From Levilactobacillus lanxiensis (GTDB lineage: Bacteria > Bacillota > Bacilli > Lactobacillales > Lactobacillaceae): 64,000 nt of DNA. Position 1 is the first letter of the stretch. Every line of letters starts with the position of its first letter. Under the pieces are notes generated by a model. The model was not told the DNA's origin, ran no database searches, and worked only from the letters and a program-made list of their open reading frames with translations. The DNA lies in assembly GCF_016861655.1 (NCBI RefSeq), contig NZ_BOLN01000010.1, forward strand, positions 62,001 through 126,000, written 5' to 3'. This document shows, one piece after another, positions 1 to 8,718 of the stretch. A program made the translations under genes and the position numbers.

Positions 1-135
1 CAGGCTTATTTTTGCCCCTGAATTACCACCCGGCGTTCCGCCTATTTCGTTCGGGCTCCCGACCGGCGGACACGTTTTCATTTCCTTCAAGCCAGTCGGA
101 AACTTCGGTTTTTCATTAATTTTATTATCATCGCA
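1..135. other. Window-edge intergenic stretch
   Basis: Non-coding sequence downstream of htrA. It ends at the htrA terminator hairpin. I see no ORF with a ribosome site and no clear promoter here; it may hold the start of the next gene's upstream region, which lies outside the window. Confidence 0.4.
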
Positions 136-170
136 AAAAGCGACCACCAGAAAATTCCGGTGGTCGCTTT
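136..170 (-). terminator. Intrinsic terminator of htrA
   Basis: Perfect inverted repeat with arms AAAGCGACCACC and GGTGGTCGCTTT around a short AT-rich loop, just past the htrA stop codon. Read on the minus strand it is followed by a T-rich stretch. Confidence 0.85.
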
Positions 171-184
171 CATTTCAGATTCAA

Positions 185-1534
185 TTAGCTTTCTGAGTTG
201 GCTGACGTTGAGGAGCTCAACTGAGAAGACGTCTCGGTCAATTTGACGTTGGCCGTCTTCTTCTTGCCATTGTGGTAGTACGTCATCGAGACCGTATCGT
301 TCAGCTTATACTTGTAGAGGATGTCACGCAACGTGGACTGGTCAGAAATTTGGTGACCGCCCATGGCCGTGATGACGTCGTACTTGGCCAAACCAGCCTT
401 CTTCGCTGGTGACCCGGCGCTGGCGCTCATCACAACGACCCCGCTCTCCACACTAGATGGCAGCTTCAGGATCGACTTCTGTTGGGCGCTGGAAACGTTG
501 GCGAGATCCACGTAGGTAATCCCTAACGCTGGCCGCACAACCTTCCCCTTCTTGACCAATTGATTGATGATGTTGACGACTTCGTTTGATGGAATGGCAA
601 AGCCCATCCCCTCAACACTAGTCCCTTCAGCATCGCTGGCAATCTTGGAAGAGGTGATCCCAACGACTTGGCCGCCGACGTTAATCAGCGCACCACCAGA
701 GTTCCCCGGGTTAATCGCGGCATCGGTTTGGATAACCGTGGCATTCCCAGTCTGAGTACCTGATGAGTTCGTGGTTTCAATCGTCCGTTTCTTAGCGGAA
801 ATGATTCCTTCCGTTAACGACGTTGCGTACTGGCTACCCAGCGGTGACCCGATGGCCAATGCAGTCTCGCCGACCTTGATCTTATCGGAATTCCCAAAGG
901 AAGCGACGGTCTTCAAATCAGACCCGTTGACCTTCAAGACGGCCAAGTCGGTGACGGAATCCTTCCCGACTAATTTCGCCTGCAACTGCTTACCTGAGCT
1001 GGTCACCACGCGCAGAGCGGAAGACCCGGACACCACGTGATTGTTCGTCACGATGTAGGCGGTATTGCCGTCCTTCTTGTAAACGACCCCGGACCCTTCG
1101 GACGCCTCTTCCAGTTCGGATTTCGACTTGGAATTCGAGCTAGAAGATTCGGCGCCAAACAATTGACCCAGCGTACTGCTACTGCTGTTTTGCTTCTGTA
1201 AATTAATCACGGAGACCATGGCCCCCTTGACCTGATTAAAGGCCTTGGTCGACTGGCTAGACACGTTGACCGTCACGTTAGACGTCGACGCGTTGCCACT
1301 CTTATTACTGCCGGCTGGCACCGCGGTATCATTGATGCCACTATTATTCAGGTAAGTGATTCCGCCGTAAGCGGCACCCCCACCTAACAGCCCGGCGACC
1401 AGTGCCGTCACGGCCACCTTGGTCAAGGTCAGGCCGCCCCGTTGCCGTTTCCGCGGTTCCGGAGTGGGCGTTGGAGTTGCTTGGTTTTGATCATTATTTT
1501 CAAATTGATTATTATCGTTGTTATTGTTATCCAT
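185..1534 (-). CDS. htrA: HtrA/DegP-family membrane-anchored serine protease
   Basis: Surface-quality-control protease that degrades or refolds misfolded exported proteins. The protein has a polar Asn/Pro-rich cytoplasmic tail (about 1-38), one membrane segment (about 39-62), a Ser/Asn-rich linker, a trypsin-like domain with His in TNNHVV (about 166), Asp in DLAVL (about 196) and Ser in GNSGGAL (about 279), and one C-terminal PDZ domain (about 340-430). This is the usual single-PDZ HtrA layout of lactobacilli, at a normal length near 450 residues. The start is uncertain: an ATG at 1534 and a GTG at 1537 are in frame, and the GAGGAGG ribosome site lies some 20 bases upstream with a small GCGC-GTTA-GCGC hairpin between, which could bring it closer. 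It is the last gene of the walRK neighbourhood. Confidence 0.93.
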   Translation of the reverse strand: MDNNNNDNNQFENNDQNQATPTPTPEPRKRQRGGLTLTKVAVTALVAGLLGGGAAYGGITYLNNSGINDTAVPAGSNKSGNASTSNVTVNVSSQSTKAFNQVKGAMVSVINLQKQNSSSSTLGQLFGAESSSSNSKSKSELEEASEGSGVVYKKDGNTAYIVTNNHVVSGSSALRVVTSSGKQLQAKLVGKDSVTDLAVLKVNGSDLKTVASFGNSDKIKVGETALAIGSPLGSQYATSLTEGIISAKKRTIETTNSSGTQTGNATVIQTDAAINPGNSGGALINVGGQVVGITSSKIASDAEGTSVEGMGFAIPSNEVVNIINQLVKKGKVVRPALGITYVDLANVSSAQQKSILKLPSSVESGVVVMSASAGSPAKKAGLAKYDVITAMGGHQISDQSTLRDILYKYKLNDTVSMTYYHNGKKKTANVKLTETSSQLSSSTSANSES

Positions 1535-1689
1535 CACATTGCGCTAACGCGCGAACCCTCCTCATTTATCGGCCAGGGACTTTGACGCTCTGGCCGTCGT
1601 TTTTTAATTATATTCATCTTAACGAGTGAGTATGAATTTTTTTCGATGATTCGGTGCTGAAGTCCTAAAGTTTACCAAATCTTACGAAG

Positions 1690-1920
1690 AACCTGGGGTT
1701 AAGCTGTGTTGGGTCCGCCTCCGGGCGGGTGCAAATGGGACCGGAACGCGGTGGGCGCCCGTCCGGAGCCACAGAGCGGTCTCCGAACTTACTTTGAGCC
1801 TCACAAACCCGAGTCTCAAAGATAGCAGTTCCCTAAGCGGCAAAGACCGTCGCTAAGGGAACTCCCACGGCTAAGCCCATTTGCACCCGCCCTGCGGCTA
1901 ACACTGGCTTAGCCCCGGTT
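1690..1920 (+). repeat. Structured dispersed repeat, type A, copy 1
   Basis: Element between htrA and walJ. The outer closing stem pairs GGGTGCAAATGGG with CCCATTTGCACCC. Inside are three arms in order: CGGAG..CTCCG, TTTGAG..CTCAAA, and a long arm AGTTCCCTAAGCG with CGCTAAGGGAACT that has a single A-A mismatch. The ends AACC-GGGGTTAAG and CTTAGCCCC-GGTT are also inverted. There is no ORF. Strand is assigned by the mismatch being A-A. Confidence 0.85.
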
Positions 1921-2104
1921 CGTCGTTATTTGGTAAATTAGGTGGTCATTTGTTTGGATGTTGGTTTGGTTCTAGGCATTACTGGTTGGTTTGCTCGACT
2001 TTACGCAGATTGTGACATTGCGTAGTCTTGCTGTTAATCTGTCTGGCTATTCCGACGCGATTCAGTTGACCCCAACCAACAATTCCACAACTCACCGATT
2101 TCGC

Positions 2105-2932
2105 CTACAACGCAACCAACGGGGTGGCTTCTTCCGGATTGGTATCGATCAGCTGGAAGTCATGGCCGACGCCGAAATCGCGGTTCTCCATCATGGAGGC
2201 CACAGTCAGGTGACACAGCGACTGCATGTTGTTGTGCAGGCTCCGGTGGCCGAGGTAGATTTTCTTGGTCCGGTTACCCAGCACGTCCATCAACGCGTCA
2301 GCGCCCTCTTCGTTTGACAAGTGACCCTTGTCGCCCAGGATTCGCTGCTTCAATGGCCACGAGTACTCGCCCATCCGCAGCATTTCCACGTCATGGTTAC
2401 ACTCCAACAAGTAGGCGTCGGCGTCCTTGATCACACCTTCCACGTGCTCGGAAACGTAGCCGGTGTCCGTCAAAATGACAAACGTTTTCCCATGGTAGTG
2501 AATCGCGTAAAATTGGGGCTCGGCGGCATCATGGGACACGGAGAAACTCTCCACGTCAATGTCCCCGAACGTTTGGACCGTATCCGGCGCAAATAAATGC
2601 TTTTGGGCCAACTCGACCTTGCCAATTTTGCTATCCATGGCGTCCCAAGTGCCCTTGTTGGCGTACACGTTCAGCTGCTCGTACCGCCGCGCCAAAATGC
2701 CCACGGCCTGACGGTGATCCGAGTGTTCATGGGTGACCAGCAACGCGTTCACGTCGTTCATGTTCCGGTTGATATCACCCATCAACTTTTCAATCTTCTT
2801 GCCGCTCAACCCGGCATCAATCATGATGCGTTCGTTGGGGCTCTCCACGTAGGCCACATTACCCGTGCTACCACTAGATAAAATGCTGATGCGCAGGTCA
2901 TCTGCTACTGCTGTATCCGTTCGCAAATTCAA
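2105..2932 (-). CDS. walJ: WalJ (YycJ) metallo-beta-lactamase-fold hydrolase
   Basis: Metallo-beta-lactamase-superfamily protein of the conserved walRK cluster. In Bacillus and streptococci it affects coordination of cell division or DNA replication with wall metabolism; a nuclease-like activity is proposed for the family. The metal-binding HxHxDH motif is at residues 68-73 (THEHSDH), followed by the later His and Asp ligands (SHDAAE, LTDTGY, ECNHD, GHRS). Length 275 fits the family. The start is a TTG at 2932 preceded by AAGGAG at good spacing; no nearer ATG fits. Unlike the usual tight operon, it is separated from yycI by about 680 bp holding two repeats and a terminator, so it probably has its own promoter. 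Confidence 0.92.
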   Translation of the reverse strand: MNLRTDTAVADDLRISILSSGSTGNVAYVESPNERIMIDAGLSGKKIEKLMGDINRNMNDVNALLVTHEHSDHRQAVGILARRYEQLNVYANKGTWDAMDSKIGKVELAQKHLFAPDTVQTFGDIDVESFSVSHDAAEPQFYAIHYHGKTFVILTDTGYVSEHVEGVIKDADAYLLECNHDVEMLRMGEYSWPLKQRILGDKGHLSNEEGADALMDVLGNRTKKIYLGHRSLHNNMQSLCHLTVASMMENRDFGVGHDFQLIDTNPEEATPLVAL

Positions 2933-3002
2933 TTCGACCTCTCCTTAAAATTCAATACCGTAATCATACCGCATTTCAGCTTCCTTGTAACTAATATTAA
3001 TT

Positions 3003-3223
3003 GGGTTATACCGGATGTATTGCGCCTTACCGGGCGGGTGAAAATTGAGCCGTGACGCGGTGGGCGCCCGTCCGGAGCCACAAAGCGGTCTCCGAACTTA
3101 CTTTGAGCCTCCAAGCCCGAGTCTCAAAGATAGCAGTTATCTAAGCGGCAAAGCCCGTCGCTAAGATAACTCCCACGGCTGAGCTCATTTTCACCCACCC
3201 TGCGGCTTAGACTGGATTAACCC
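3003..3223 (+). repeat. Structured dispersed repeat, type A, copy 2
   Basis: Same plan as copy 1, but with compensatory changes. The closing stem is GGTGAAAATTGAGC with GCTCATTTTCACC instead of the GCAAATGGG version, and the mismatch arm is AGTTATCTAAGCG with CGCTAAGATAACT instead of the CCC/GGG version. The A-A mismatch is kept. The ends read GGGTTA and TAACCC, a short terminal inverted repeat. Confidence 0.85.
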
Positions 3224-3348
3224 ACAAACAGTGTTCAGTTTTTCCCCCCACTCATGACTACTCAGACGATTCAGCTAATGTCCTCATGCAATTTCCAAAC
3301 CCAAATCAGTCTAACACTGGTTACCGTTGTGAAAATTTCCACCATCAA

Positions 3349-3540
3349 CAGCGACCAGAGGCGGGGCTAGGTGCCCAGCCGTGTCGATGGCTTTAGCTGA
3401 ACGATTTTCTCAGCTTAGGCCATGGGACGACTTTTGAGACTGGCGGGCTTCCAGGCTTAAAAGCGAGGCGGAAGACCGCTTCCCAGGCTGGAGCCGTTCC
3501 CCACCAGCAGGGCACCTGGCCCCGCCGCCGGGAGCGACCA
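3349..3540 (-). repeat. Structured dispersed repeat, type B, copy 1
   Basis: Lies between walJ and yycI, next to type A copy 2. The closing stem is AGGTGCCC with GGGCACCT. The internal arm GGCTTTAGCTGA / TCAGCTTAGGCC has its mismatch as T-T on the plus strand, hence A-A on the minus strand. The margins CAGCGACCAGAGGCGGGGC and GCCGCCGGGAGCGACC recur in the other B copies. Confidence 0.75.
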
Positions 3541-3561
3541 TCACGAAAATTTCGTCCCAGC

Positions 3562-3587
3562 AAAAAAGGCGGCTCGCGGCCGCCTTT
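3562..3587 (-). terminator. Terminator after yycI
   Basis: Arms AAAGGCGGC and GCCGCCTTT form a GC-rich hairpin; on the minus strand it is followed by TTTTTTGC. It closes the walRK-yycHI operon before walJ. Confidence 0.85.
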
Positions 3588-3610
3588 CATCTTTTTTCAG
3601 TTAACGTGGC

Positions 3611-4468
3611 TTAGTTGCTGGTGGTCGAGGTCCCGCTGACCGTCTTCACGTTGCTATCGTTGGTCAGGATGGCCCCGGTGAACGCGTTGACGTGCTTCAG
3701 CTGGAGGACGCCGGCGTTGTTGCCACTGTTGGCCTTGACCGCGATGACCCAGGTTGGGATGTAGACGCTGCTATTCTTCAACGTGAAGTAGCGTGTGTAC
3801 GCCAGCTTGGTCCAGACGATCTTGGTGTTGTTGGCAATCTGGTTATACTGGTACAACCAGATCAGCGCCTTGCGTTCCGAAATGGTCTCGGTCTTTTCCC
3901 GCAAGGTCGCGACGTCCGTCAGATACCCTTGGGTGTAGCCGGTCACCTGGCCGTCATTGGTCAGGCTGAATCGGATTTCCCCGTAGCGCGAATAAATCTG
4001 ACCGTCCGTCACGTGTTGCGTGTAGACCACGGTGTTGCGACTCGACAACTGTTTGTTATAGAAGTAATTCGTGCCGTTTAAAATGAGCGCGCCGTTATTG
4101 ACCACAGTATCCAGCGTTTTATCCGGATGCTTGGGGTCAACGCCGGTCACGGCCGTCTTAAACGTCGAGGCAATCGTCCCGTCCGTTTCGTAACGCACGG
4201 TCTGGTCGCTCAGACTGGTCAAGCTACTCTTGATGCTGTCGTCGTTGGTCGTGGAAATGTAGTAGCCTTCGCCACTCTTCTTCGATGGCGTGTCAAACGT
4301 GATATCGTCAGAGCGCATTTCCTTAATGATCGTCGTGTCACTATCGGCCGAGCGGCTGGACGTGGTATCGGTCTCCCCGGACGTATCGCGCTGAAAGGCG
4401 GCGAACAAGAAGATATCAATAACAATGAACGCGACTAAGAATAACCACTCGATGCGGCGAAAATCCAT
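3611..4468 (-). CDS. yycI: YycI, WalK regulatory membrane protein
   Basis: Membrane-anchored regulator that, with YycH, binds the WalK sensor kinase and modulates its activity (inhibitory in Bacillus subtilis). It has one N-terminal membrane segment (about residues 9-26) followed by an extracytoplasmic YycI domain; length 285 is normal. The start at 4468 has a strong AAGGAGGGC ribosome site. It lies 28 bp after yycH and is last in the walRK-yycHI unit, closed by the hairpin at 3562. Confidence 0.92.
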   Translation of the reverse strand: MDFRRIEWLFLVAFIVIDIFLFAAFQRDTSGETDTTSSRSADSDTTIIKEMRSDDITFDTPSKKSGEGYYISTTNDDSIKSSLTSLSDQTVRYETDGTIASTFKTAVTGVDPKHPDKTLDTVVNNGALILNGTNYFYNKQLSSRNTVVYTQHVTDGQIYSRYGEIRFSLTNDGQVTGYTQGYLTDVATLREKTETISERKALIWLYQYNQIANNTKIVWTKLAYTRYFTLKNSSVYIPTWVIAVKANSGNNAGVLQLKHVNAFTGAILTNDSNVKTVSGTSTTSN

Positions 4469-4496
4469 GCCGGACCGCCCTCCTTTTTTGACCGGT

Positions 4497-5795
4497 TTAT
4501 GACTGCTTTAGCATCTGGTCGTAAGTTTTCCAGCTTCCGTTGTAGAACACGTACCAGGTTGGCGTCAAATTGACGACCTTATCCGATGAGGACGAGGCCA
4601 ACCACTGGTAACCCAACTGCAACGTCGCCATTTTCTTCTTACTATACCCGGCCGCTACCAGTCGGTCAATGACGCTTTGCGTGCTAGGCAACGACTCGGC
4701 TTTCTTATCGTTAGGCACAGGCACTTGCAGGCTATACAGTGAGAAATTGTACCGCCGAACGCCCTGCGCTAACATCTGAATCCGCGCCGCCCCGTAGTTA
4801 CTCTGGTTAAAAATGGGGAACCCTTCAACGAAGCTCCGGTAGGTCACGGTCGACTTCCCAGAATTGTAGCCATAATAACGCAGGTTTTCCATGGGAATCC
4901 CGATGGACTTGACCGCGCTATAGCTGGCACTAAGCGCCTGGCTGAAGTTGAATGACGATTGCAGCGCACTGTAGTCCTCGTACAACGCCGTCCCGCTCTT
5001 GTTGTAAACGGTCAGCTGGCGCGAGGCCCCGTCGCTATAAATCGTATTATCCTTATTCTTCTTGGCCGAAACGTTGGTCGACTCCCCCTTGTTAAGCAGG
5101 CGGGTGGTAAAGTAATCCGTCGACTGTTGGTTGACCAAATAGCTATACGACTGAACCGTCACACTGTTCGTGACGTACGGAATCGCCGACTTGGTGAACC
5201 ATTTCATCTGGACGTCGATGCGGAATAAGTTTTCTTTCAAAATCTTCTGTAACGCGGCGAGATCACTCTTGCGCACGCTGATACGGTAAACTTCTTGATC
5301 CTTGTCATCCAGCAAATACAGGTGTTTGGCATCGTTCAGCGGCACCATGATCCGGGAAAATTCCGCGGAGGTTCGGGCCAGCTTACTGCCAAAAATCGTA
5401 TTAAACATTTTAATATTGACCGGTGCCGAATAGGACATCAGTAAACTACTCTTGGTGGTTAAATAATGCATGTACGCTGAACGCGAGCCCGGTTGGACCC
5501 GGCGGATACTCCCCAGGTCCCATTTAGACAGGGCCTCGCGAATCTCCGTGGTCAGGTTAACTTTCCGGTTGTTCAGCAGTTCTTGCTTGCCACTGCCGTT
5601 GGTGTACACCACCTCGGTCGGGAGGTAAATATCCTTCTGTGGTCGGGTATTCAGTTCGGTCGTCGGCGTATTGGAACTGCGCTGGCGACTGCGCTCATAC
5701 TGCGCAGGATTCGTCCAAATCATGGCGGATAACGTCACACTGACTGCCACAGCTAAGGTCAATCCCAGTGGTAGAAATGCTTTAGTTATCTTCAT
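4497..5795 (-). CDS. yycH: YycH, WalK regulatory membrane protein
   Basis: Partner of YycI in controlling WalK at the division site. It has one N-terminal membrane segment (about residues 6-26) and a large external domain; 432 residues. An upstream in-frame start at 5855 exists but lies well inside walK. The ATG at 5795 has AGGAGGATC nine bases upstream and gives the typical short cytoplasmic start MKITKAF. Its start overlaps the end of walK by 14 bp, which implies translational coupling. Confidence 0.92.
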   Translation of the reverse strand: MKITKAFLPLGLTLAVAVSVTLSAMIWTNPAQYERSRQRSSNTPTTELNTRPQKDIYLPTEVVYTNGSGKQELLNNRKVNLTTEIREALSKWDLGSIRRVQPGSRSAYMHYLTTKSSLLMSYSAPVNIKMFNTIFGSKLARTSAEFSRIMVPLNDAKHLYLLDDKDQEVYRISVRKSDLAALQKILKENLFRIDVQMKWFTKSAIPYVTNSVTVQSYSYLVNQQSTDYFTTRLLNKGESTNVSAKKNKDNTIYSDGASRQLTVYNKSGTALYEDYSALQSSFNFSQALSASYSAVKSIGIPMENLRYYGYNSGKSTVTYRSFVEGFPIFNQSNYGAARIQMLAQGVRRYNFSLYSLQVPVPNDKKAESLPSTQSVIDRLVAAGYSKKKMATLQLGYQWLASSSSDKVVNLTPTWYVFYNGSWKTYDQMLKQS

Positions 5796-7638
5796 CCCAG
5801 AGATCCTCCTCATCGTACGGCTTGTAAGGCAAGGAAATGTAGAACGTGGACCCACGGCCTTCGCGACTGTCGACCCAGATTCGGCCGCCCAGCATTTGGA
5901 CGACTTCCTTGGAAATCGCGAGACCCAGTCCCGTTCCGCCTTGTGCCCGTGAACGGGCCTTATCTACCCGGTAGAACCGGTCAAAGATCCGCGGAATATC
6001 TGCCCGTGGAATCCCGAGTCCTTGGTCAGACACGCTTAAAATCACGTTGTTGTGCGTCTCCAGCAGGCGGGCCGTGACGATACCACCATCGGGTGAGTAC
6101 TTGATGGCGTTGTTCATCAGGTTATCCAGTACCTGCGTGAAGCGGTCCGTGTCAATTTCGACCCAGAGGTCACGCTTAGTGAAGTCACGCTTGATGGTGT
6201 AGGTCTTTTCAGGCTTATCATCTTGCTTCAACATCATGTCAAAACGGTCGAGCACGTAGTTAAATAGTTCGTTTAAGTTGACCATTTCCAGGTCGACCTT
6301 TTGCGTCCCGGAATCCATCCGTGACAGCGTCAATAGGTCGTTGATCATCCGAATCATCCGGTCGGTTTCTTCCTGGGTGACCTTCAAGAAGCGGGGCGCC
6401 ACCTCGGGATCCTTCCAAGCCCCTTCGGACAGGGACTCGATGTAGGCCCGCACGGAGGTTAACGGCGTCCGCAACTCATGGGACACGTTGGAAACGAATT
6501 CCTTCCGGTCCTGATCGATTTTCTGTTGTTCGGTGACATCGTGGAGCACACAAACTAATCCGGAAATGAAGCCAGACTCCCGTTGAATCAAGGAGAAGTA
6601 GGCTTGCAGAATCAAATCATGTTCTTTAGTCGAAAAATCCAAGACTAAATCATCGGGATCTTCTAGCAGTTCGCGCAACGTATAGTCGTCACGAATATCC
6701 AGTAAGTCCAAGATGGATTTACCCACGGCATCATCGGGGTCGTGGTCGAGGAAGCTGCTAGCCGTCTCGTTAATGATGGTCACGTTACCACGCCGATCGG
6801 TGGCAATAACCCCATCGGTCATGTGGGACATGACGGAGTCGAGTCGCCGCCGTTCGGACTCGGTAGACTCTTGGGCCTCTTCCACCCGCACGGACAGGTT
6901 ATTGACGGCACTGGCCAGTTGGCCCAGTTCATCGTTCCCATACACGTGCACGTGGCCAGAGTAATCCCCTCGAGCGATCCGCAACGTTTGTTTCTTCATT
7001 TCATCGATTGGCCGGGTTATAGCCCGGGAAATAATTATCGCCATGACCAGCCCCAAAATAATCGCCACAAACGTTGCCGATACGTAGATCAGCGTGATTT
7101 GATTGATATTTTGATAGACCGAGTCCAGACTGGACCGCATGTAAATAACCCCGACTAACTCGCTGTTATTTCCCTGGGTCCGAATCAACCGCGTAATCGT
7201 GGTATAGTACCGACTATTATTCTGTGAATTATAGGTCGTCCGCACCACGTCACGGTTATTGTAGATGGCATTCTTAATGTTATTATCAGTAGTTTTTTGG
7301 CCCACGATTCCCTGGTTATCGACTTCATTGGTTCCACGGATGGTCCCCTTGTTATCGATGACCCGAATCTGAGCGTTATTGGTATTGTTGATTTCCGACA
7401 GCGTCGACTTGATTTGTTTGTCACTCTTAGTGGCATTCGTCGTGGTCAACTCGTCAGACAGCCGATTGACAATGTAGGTCTGCACCACCTGTTGGGCCTT
7501 GAACGTGTTTAAGTTCTGGCGTTCCAACTGACGGACAAACACAGCGCCAACGATCTCCAGCGTTAAAAGTAGGAGTAGCGCGAAGACCAGCGCGATTTTA
7601 AAATGAATCGACTGGAAAAATTTTATTTTACTATTCAC
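5782..7638 (-). CDS. walK: WalK (VicK/YycG) sensor histidine kinase
   Basis: Essential cell-wall-homeostasis sensor kinase. Layout: TM1 (about 11-33), extracellular PAS-like domain (about 35-178), TM2 (about 180-202), HAMP (about 203-255), cytoplasmic PAS (about 262-370), HisKA with the phospho-accepting His in NVSHELRTP (about 386), and HATPase_c with the N box (NNAIKYSP), G1 (DQGLGIP) and G2 (GTGLGLA). Length 618 is normal. It phosphorylates WalR, encoded 39 bp upstream, and is followed with overlap by yycH and then yycI, which encode its membrane regulators. The start at 7638 is GTG. Confidence 0.96.
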   Translation of the reverse strand: MNSKIKFFQSIHFKIALVFALLLLLTLEIVGAVFVRQLERQNLNTFKAQQVVQTYIVNRLSDELTTTNATKSDKQIKSTLSEINNTNNAQIRVIDNKGTIRGTNEVDNQGIVGQKTTDNNIKNAIYNNRDVVRTTYNSQNNSRYYTTITRLIRTQGNNSELVGVIYMRSSLDSVYQNINQITLIYVSATFVAIILGLVMAIIISRAITRPIDEMKKQTLRIARGDYSGHVHVYGNDELGQLASAVNNLSVRVEEAQESTESERRRLDSVMSHMTDGVIATDRRGNVTIINETASSFLDHDPDDAVGKSILDLLDIRDDYTLRELLEDPDDLVLDFSTKEHDLILQAYFSLIQRESGFISGLVCVLHDVTEQQKIDQDRKEFVSNVSHELRTPLTSVRAYIESLSEGAWKDPEVAPRFLKVTQEETDRMIRMINDLLTLSRMDSGTQKVDLEMVNLNELFNYVLDRFDMMLKQDDKPEKTYTIKRDFTKRDLWVEIDTDRFTQVLDNLMNNAIKYSPDGGIVTARLLETHNNVILSVSDQGLGIPRADIPRIFDRFYRVDKARSRAQGGTGLGLAISKEVVQMLGGRIWVDSREGRGSTFYISLPYKPYDEEDLWDEDN

Positions 7639-7677
7639 GAAGTCACATACTCCTCAATGCGAGATTTAGCGTTACCG

Positions 7678-8394
7678 CTAGGCTTGGTCGGAATCTGGGT
7701 TGCGCAGGTAGTACCCGACACCCCGCCGTGTGACCAGCCAAGTTGGGTGGCTAGGGGCATCTTCAATCTTTTCACGGAGCCGCCGAACCGTGACGTCCAC
7801 GGTCCGCACGTCACCGAAGTAGTCGTAGCCCCAGACCGTTTGTAACAAGTGTTCCCGGGTCATGACTTGGCCAATGTGTTGGGCCAGGTAGTGGAGCAAT
7901 TCAAACTCACGGTGTGTCAGATCAATGTTAGCGCCGCGCTTGGAGACAGAGTAGGCTTCGGGATGGATGGTTAAATCACCGATCTCAATGTCTTGGTTCT
8001 CAGGTTCTTCGGGTTGGGCGTGTGCCGCAGCACTTTGCCGCCGCAGGTTAGCCTTGACCCGTGCCACCAATTCCCGGTTAGAGAATGGCTTCGTAACGTA
8101 ATCATCGGCCCCAACTTCCAGGCCCACGACCTTGTCCAATTCGGAATCCTTGGCCGTGACCATGATGATTGGCATATCATGCTTTTTCCGGATAGACTTG
8201 GCAACTTCCAAGCCATCGAGCTTAGGCAACATCAAATCCAAAATAACCAGGTCGGGGTTCCCCTCTTCGACCTGTTGGACAGCGGCTTCGCCATCGTAGG
8301 CGACGTCCACCTCGTAACCTTCTTTTTCCAAATTAAACTTCATAATATCAGTAATTGGTTTTTCATCATCGACAACGAGAATTTTCTTAGGCAT
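7678..8394 (-). CDS. walR: WalR (VicR/YycF) OmpR-family response regulator
   Basis: DNA-binding response regulator of the WalRK system, controlling autolysins and wall synthesis. It has a receiver domain (1-120) with acidic residues DDE near 9-11, phospho-accepting Asp53 in ILDLMLP and Lys in VTKPFS, then a winged-helix Trans_reg_C domain with [12 protein letters not shown] and [10 protein letters not shown]. 238 residues. It is first in the operon; an extended -10 promoter lies about 240 bp upstream, leaving a long leader with hairpins. Confidence 0.97.
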   Translation of the reverse strand: MPKKILVVDDEKPITDIMKFNLEKEGYEVDVAYDGEAAVQQVEEGNPDLVILDLMLPKLDGLEVAKSIRKKHDMPIIMVTAKDSELDKVVGLEVGADDYVTKPFSNRELVARVKANLRRQSAAAHAQPEEPENQDIEIGDLTIHPEAYSVSKRGANIDLTHREFELLHYLAQHIGQVMTREHLLQTVWGYDYFGDVRTVDVTVRRLREKIEDAPSHPTWLVTRRGVGYYLRNPDSDQA

Positions 8395-8430
8395 AGTAAA
8401 AATTTCCTCCTTAAGGGAAATACGAGCGAT

Positions 8431-8452
8431 CCGGTAATTGCAGGATTACCGG
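8431..8452 (-). other. Leader hairpin upstream of walR
   Basis: Perfect 8-bp inverted repeat CCGGTAAT / ATTACCGG with a 6-base loop in the walR 5' leader. A second hairpin, GGCGTTCC / GAACGCC, lies at about 8553-8573. Neither is followed by a T-run on the minus strand, so they are not obvious terminators. Their role is unknown. Confidence 0.5.
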
Positions 8453-8631
8453 CAGGCCGGCCGTTGGGTGTCAAAATACCACCGACAATGGGGCCACAGC
8501 AGTTTCTTTTCAGTTTTTTCATCGTTTAAAGTCAAGGAATATCGGCGTTCCTTTGTTGAACGCCTGGTGTTTTTAAGGGGCGTTGTCCGACCCGATAAGG
8601 TTCCGGTGTCGTTGAGAGCAACGCTATCTGA

Positions 8632-8637
8632 ATTATA
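8632..8637 (-). promoter_or_regulatory. Likely walR operon promoter (-10)
   Basis: On the minus strand the sequence reads TGTTATAAT, an extended -10 element (TGnTATAAT). The -35 is weak. It points towards walR across a leader of about 230 nt. Confidence 0.6.
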
Positions 8638-8697
8638 ACACATCATGAAGTTTCTTTCAGTCCTAGTGTATCAAGGATTTAAGGTGGTTTTAACTTT

Positions 8698-8715
8698 ATA
8701 TTTCCCGGGAAATAT
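8698..8715. promoter_or_regulatory. Noc-binding-site-like palindrome
   Basis: ATATTTCCCGGGAAATAT is an 18-bp perfect palindrome. Its core ATTTCCCGGGAAAT equals the Bacillus subtilis Noc (nucleoid occlusion protein) recognition sequence as I know it. It sits upstream of the walR promoter. No noc gene is in the window, so the function is inferred from sequence identity alone. Confidence 0.6.
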
Positions 8716-8718
8716 ACT

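Noticed and set aside
1402-1629. 75-codon frame antisense to htrA
   Set aside because: Almost all of it is the complement of htrA coding sequence; no ribosome site or promoter.
3393-3590. 65-codon frame on the minus strand
   Set aside because: It lies inside the type B repeat and the yycI terminator; no ribosome site, and similar frames arise in other copies because of the repeat's GC content.
5796-5855. Longer N-terminus of yycH from an upstream start
   Set aside because: It would lie wholly within walK and lacks the ribosome site seen before the ATG at 5795.
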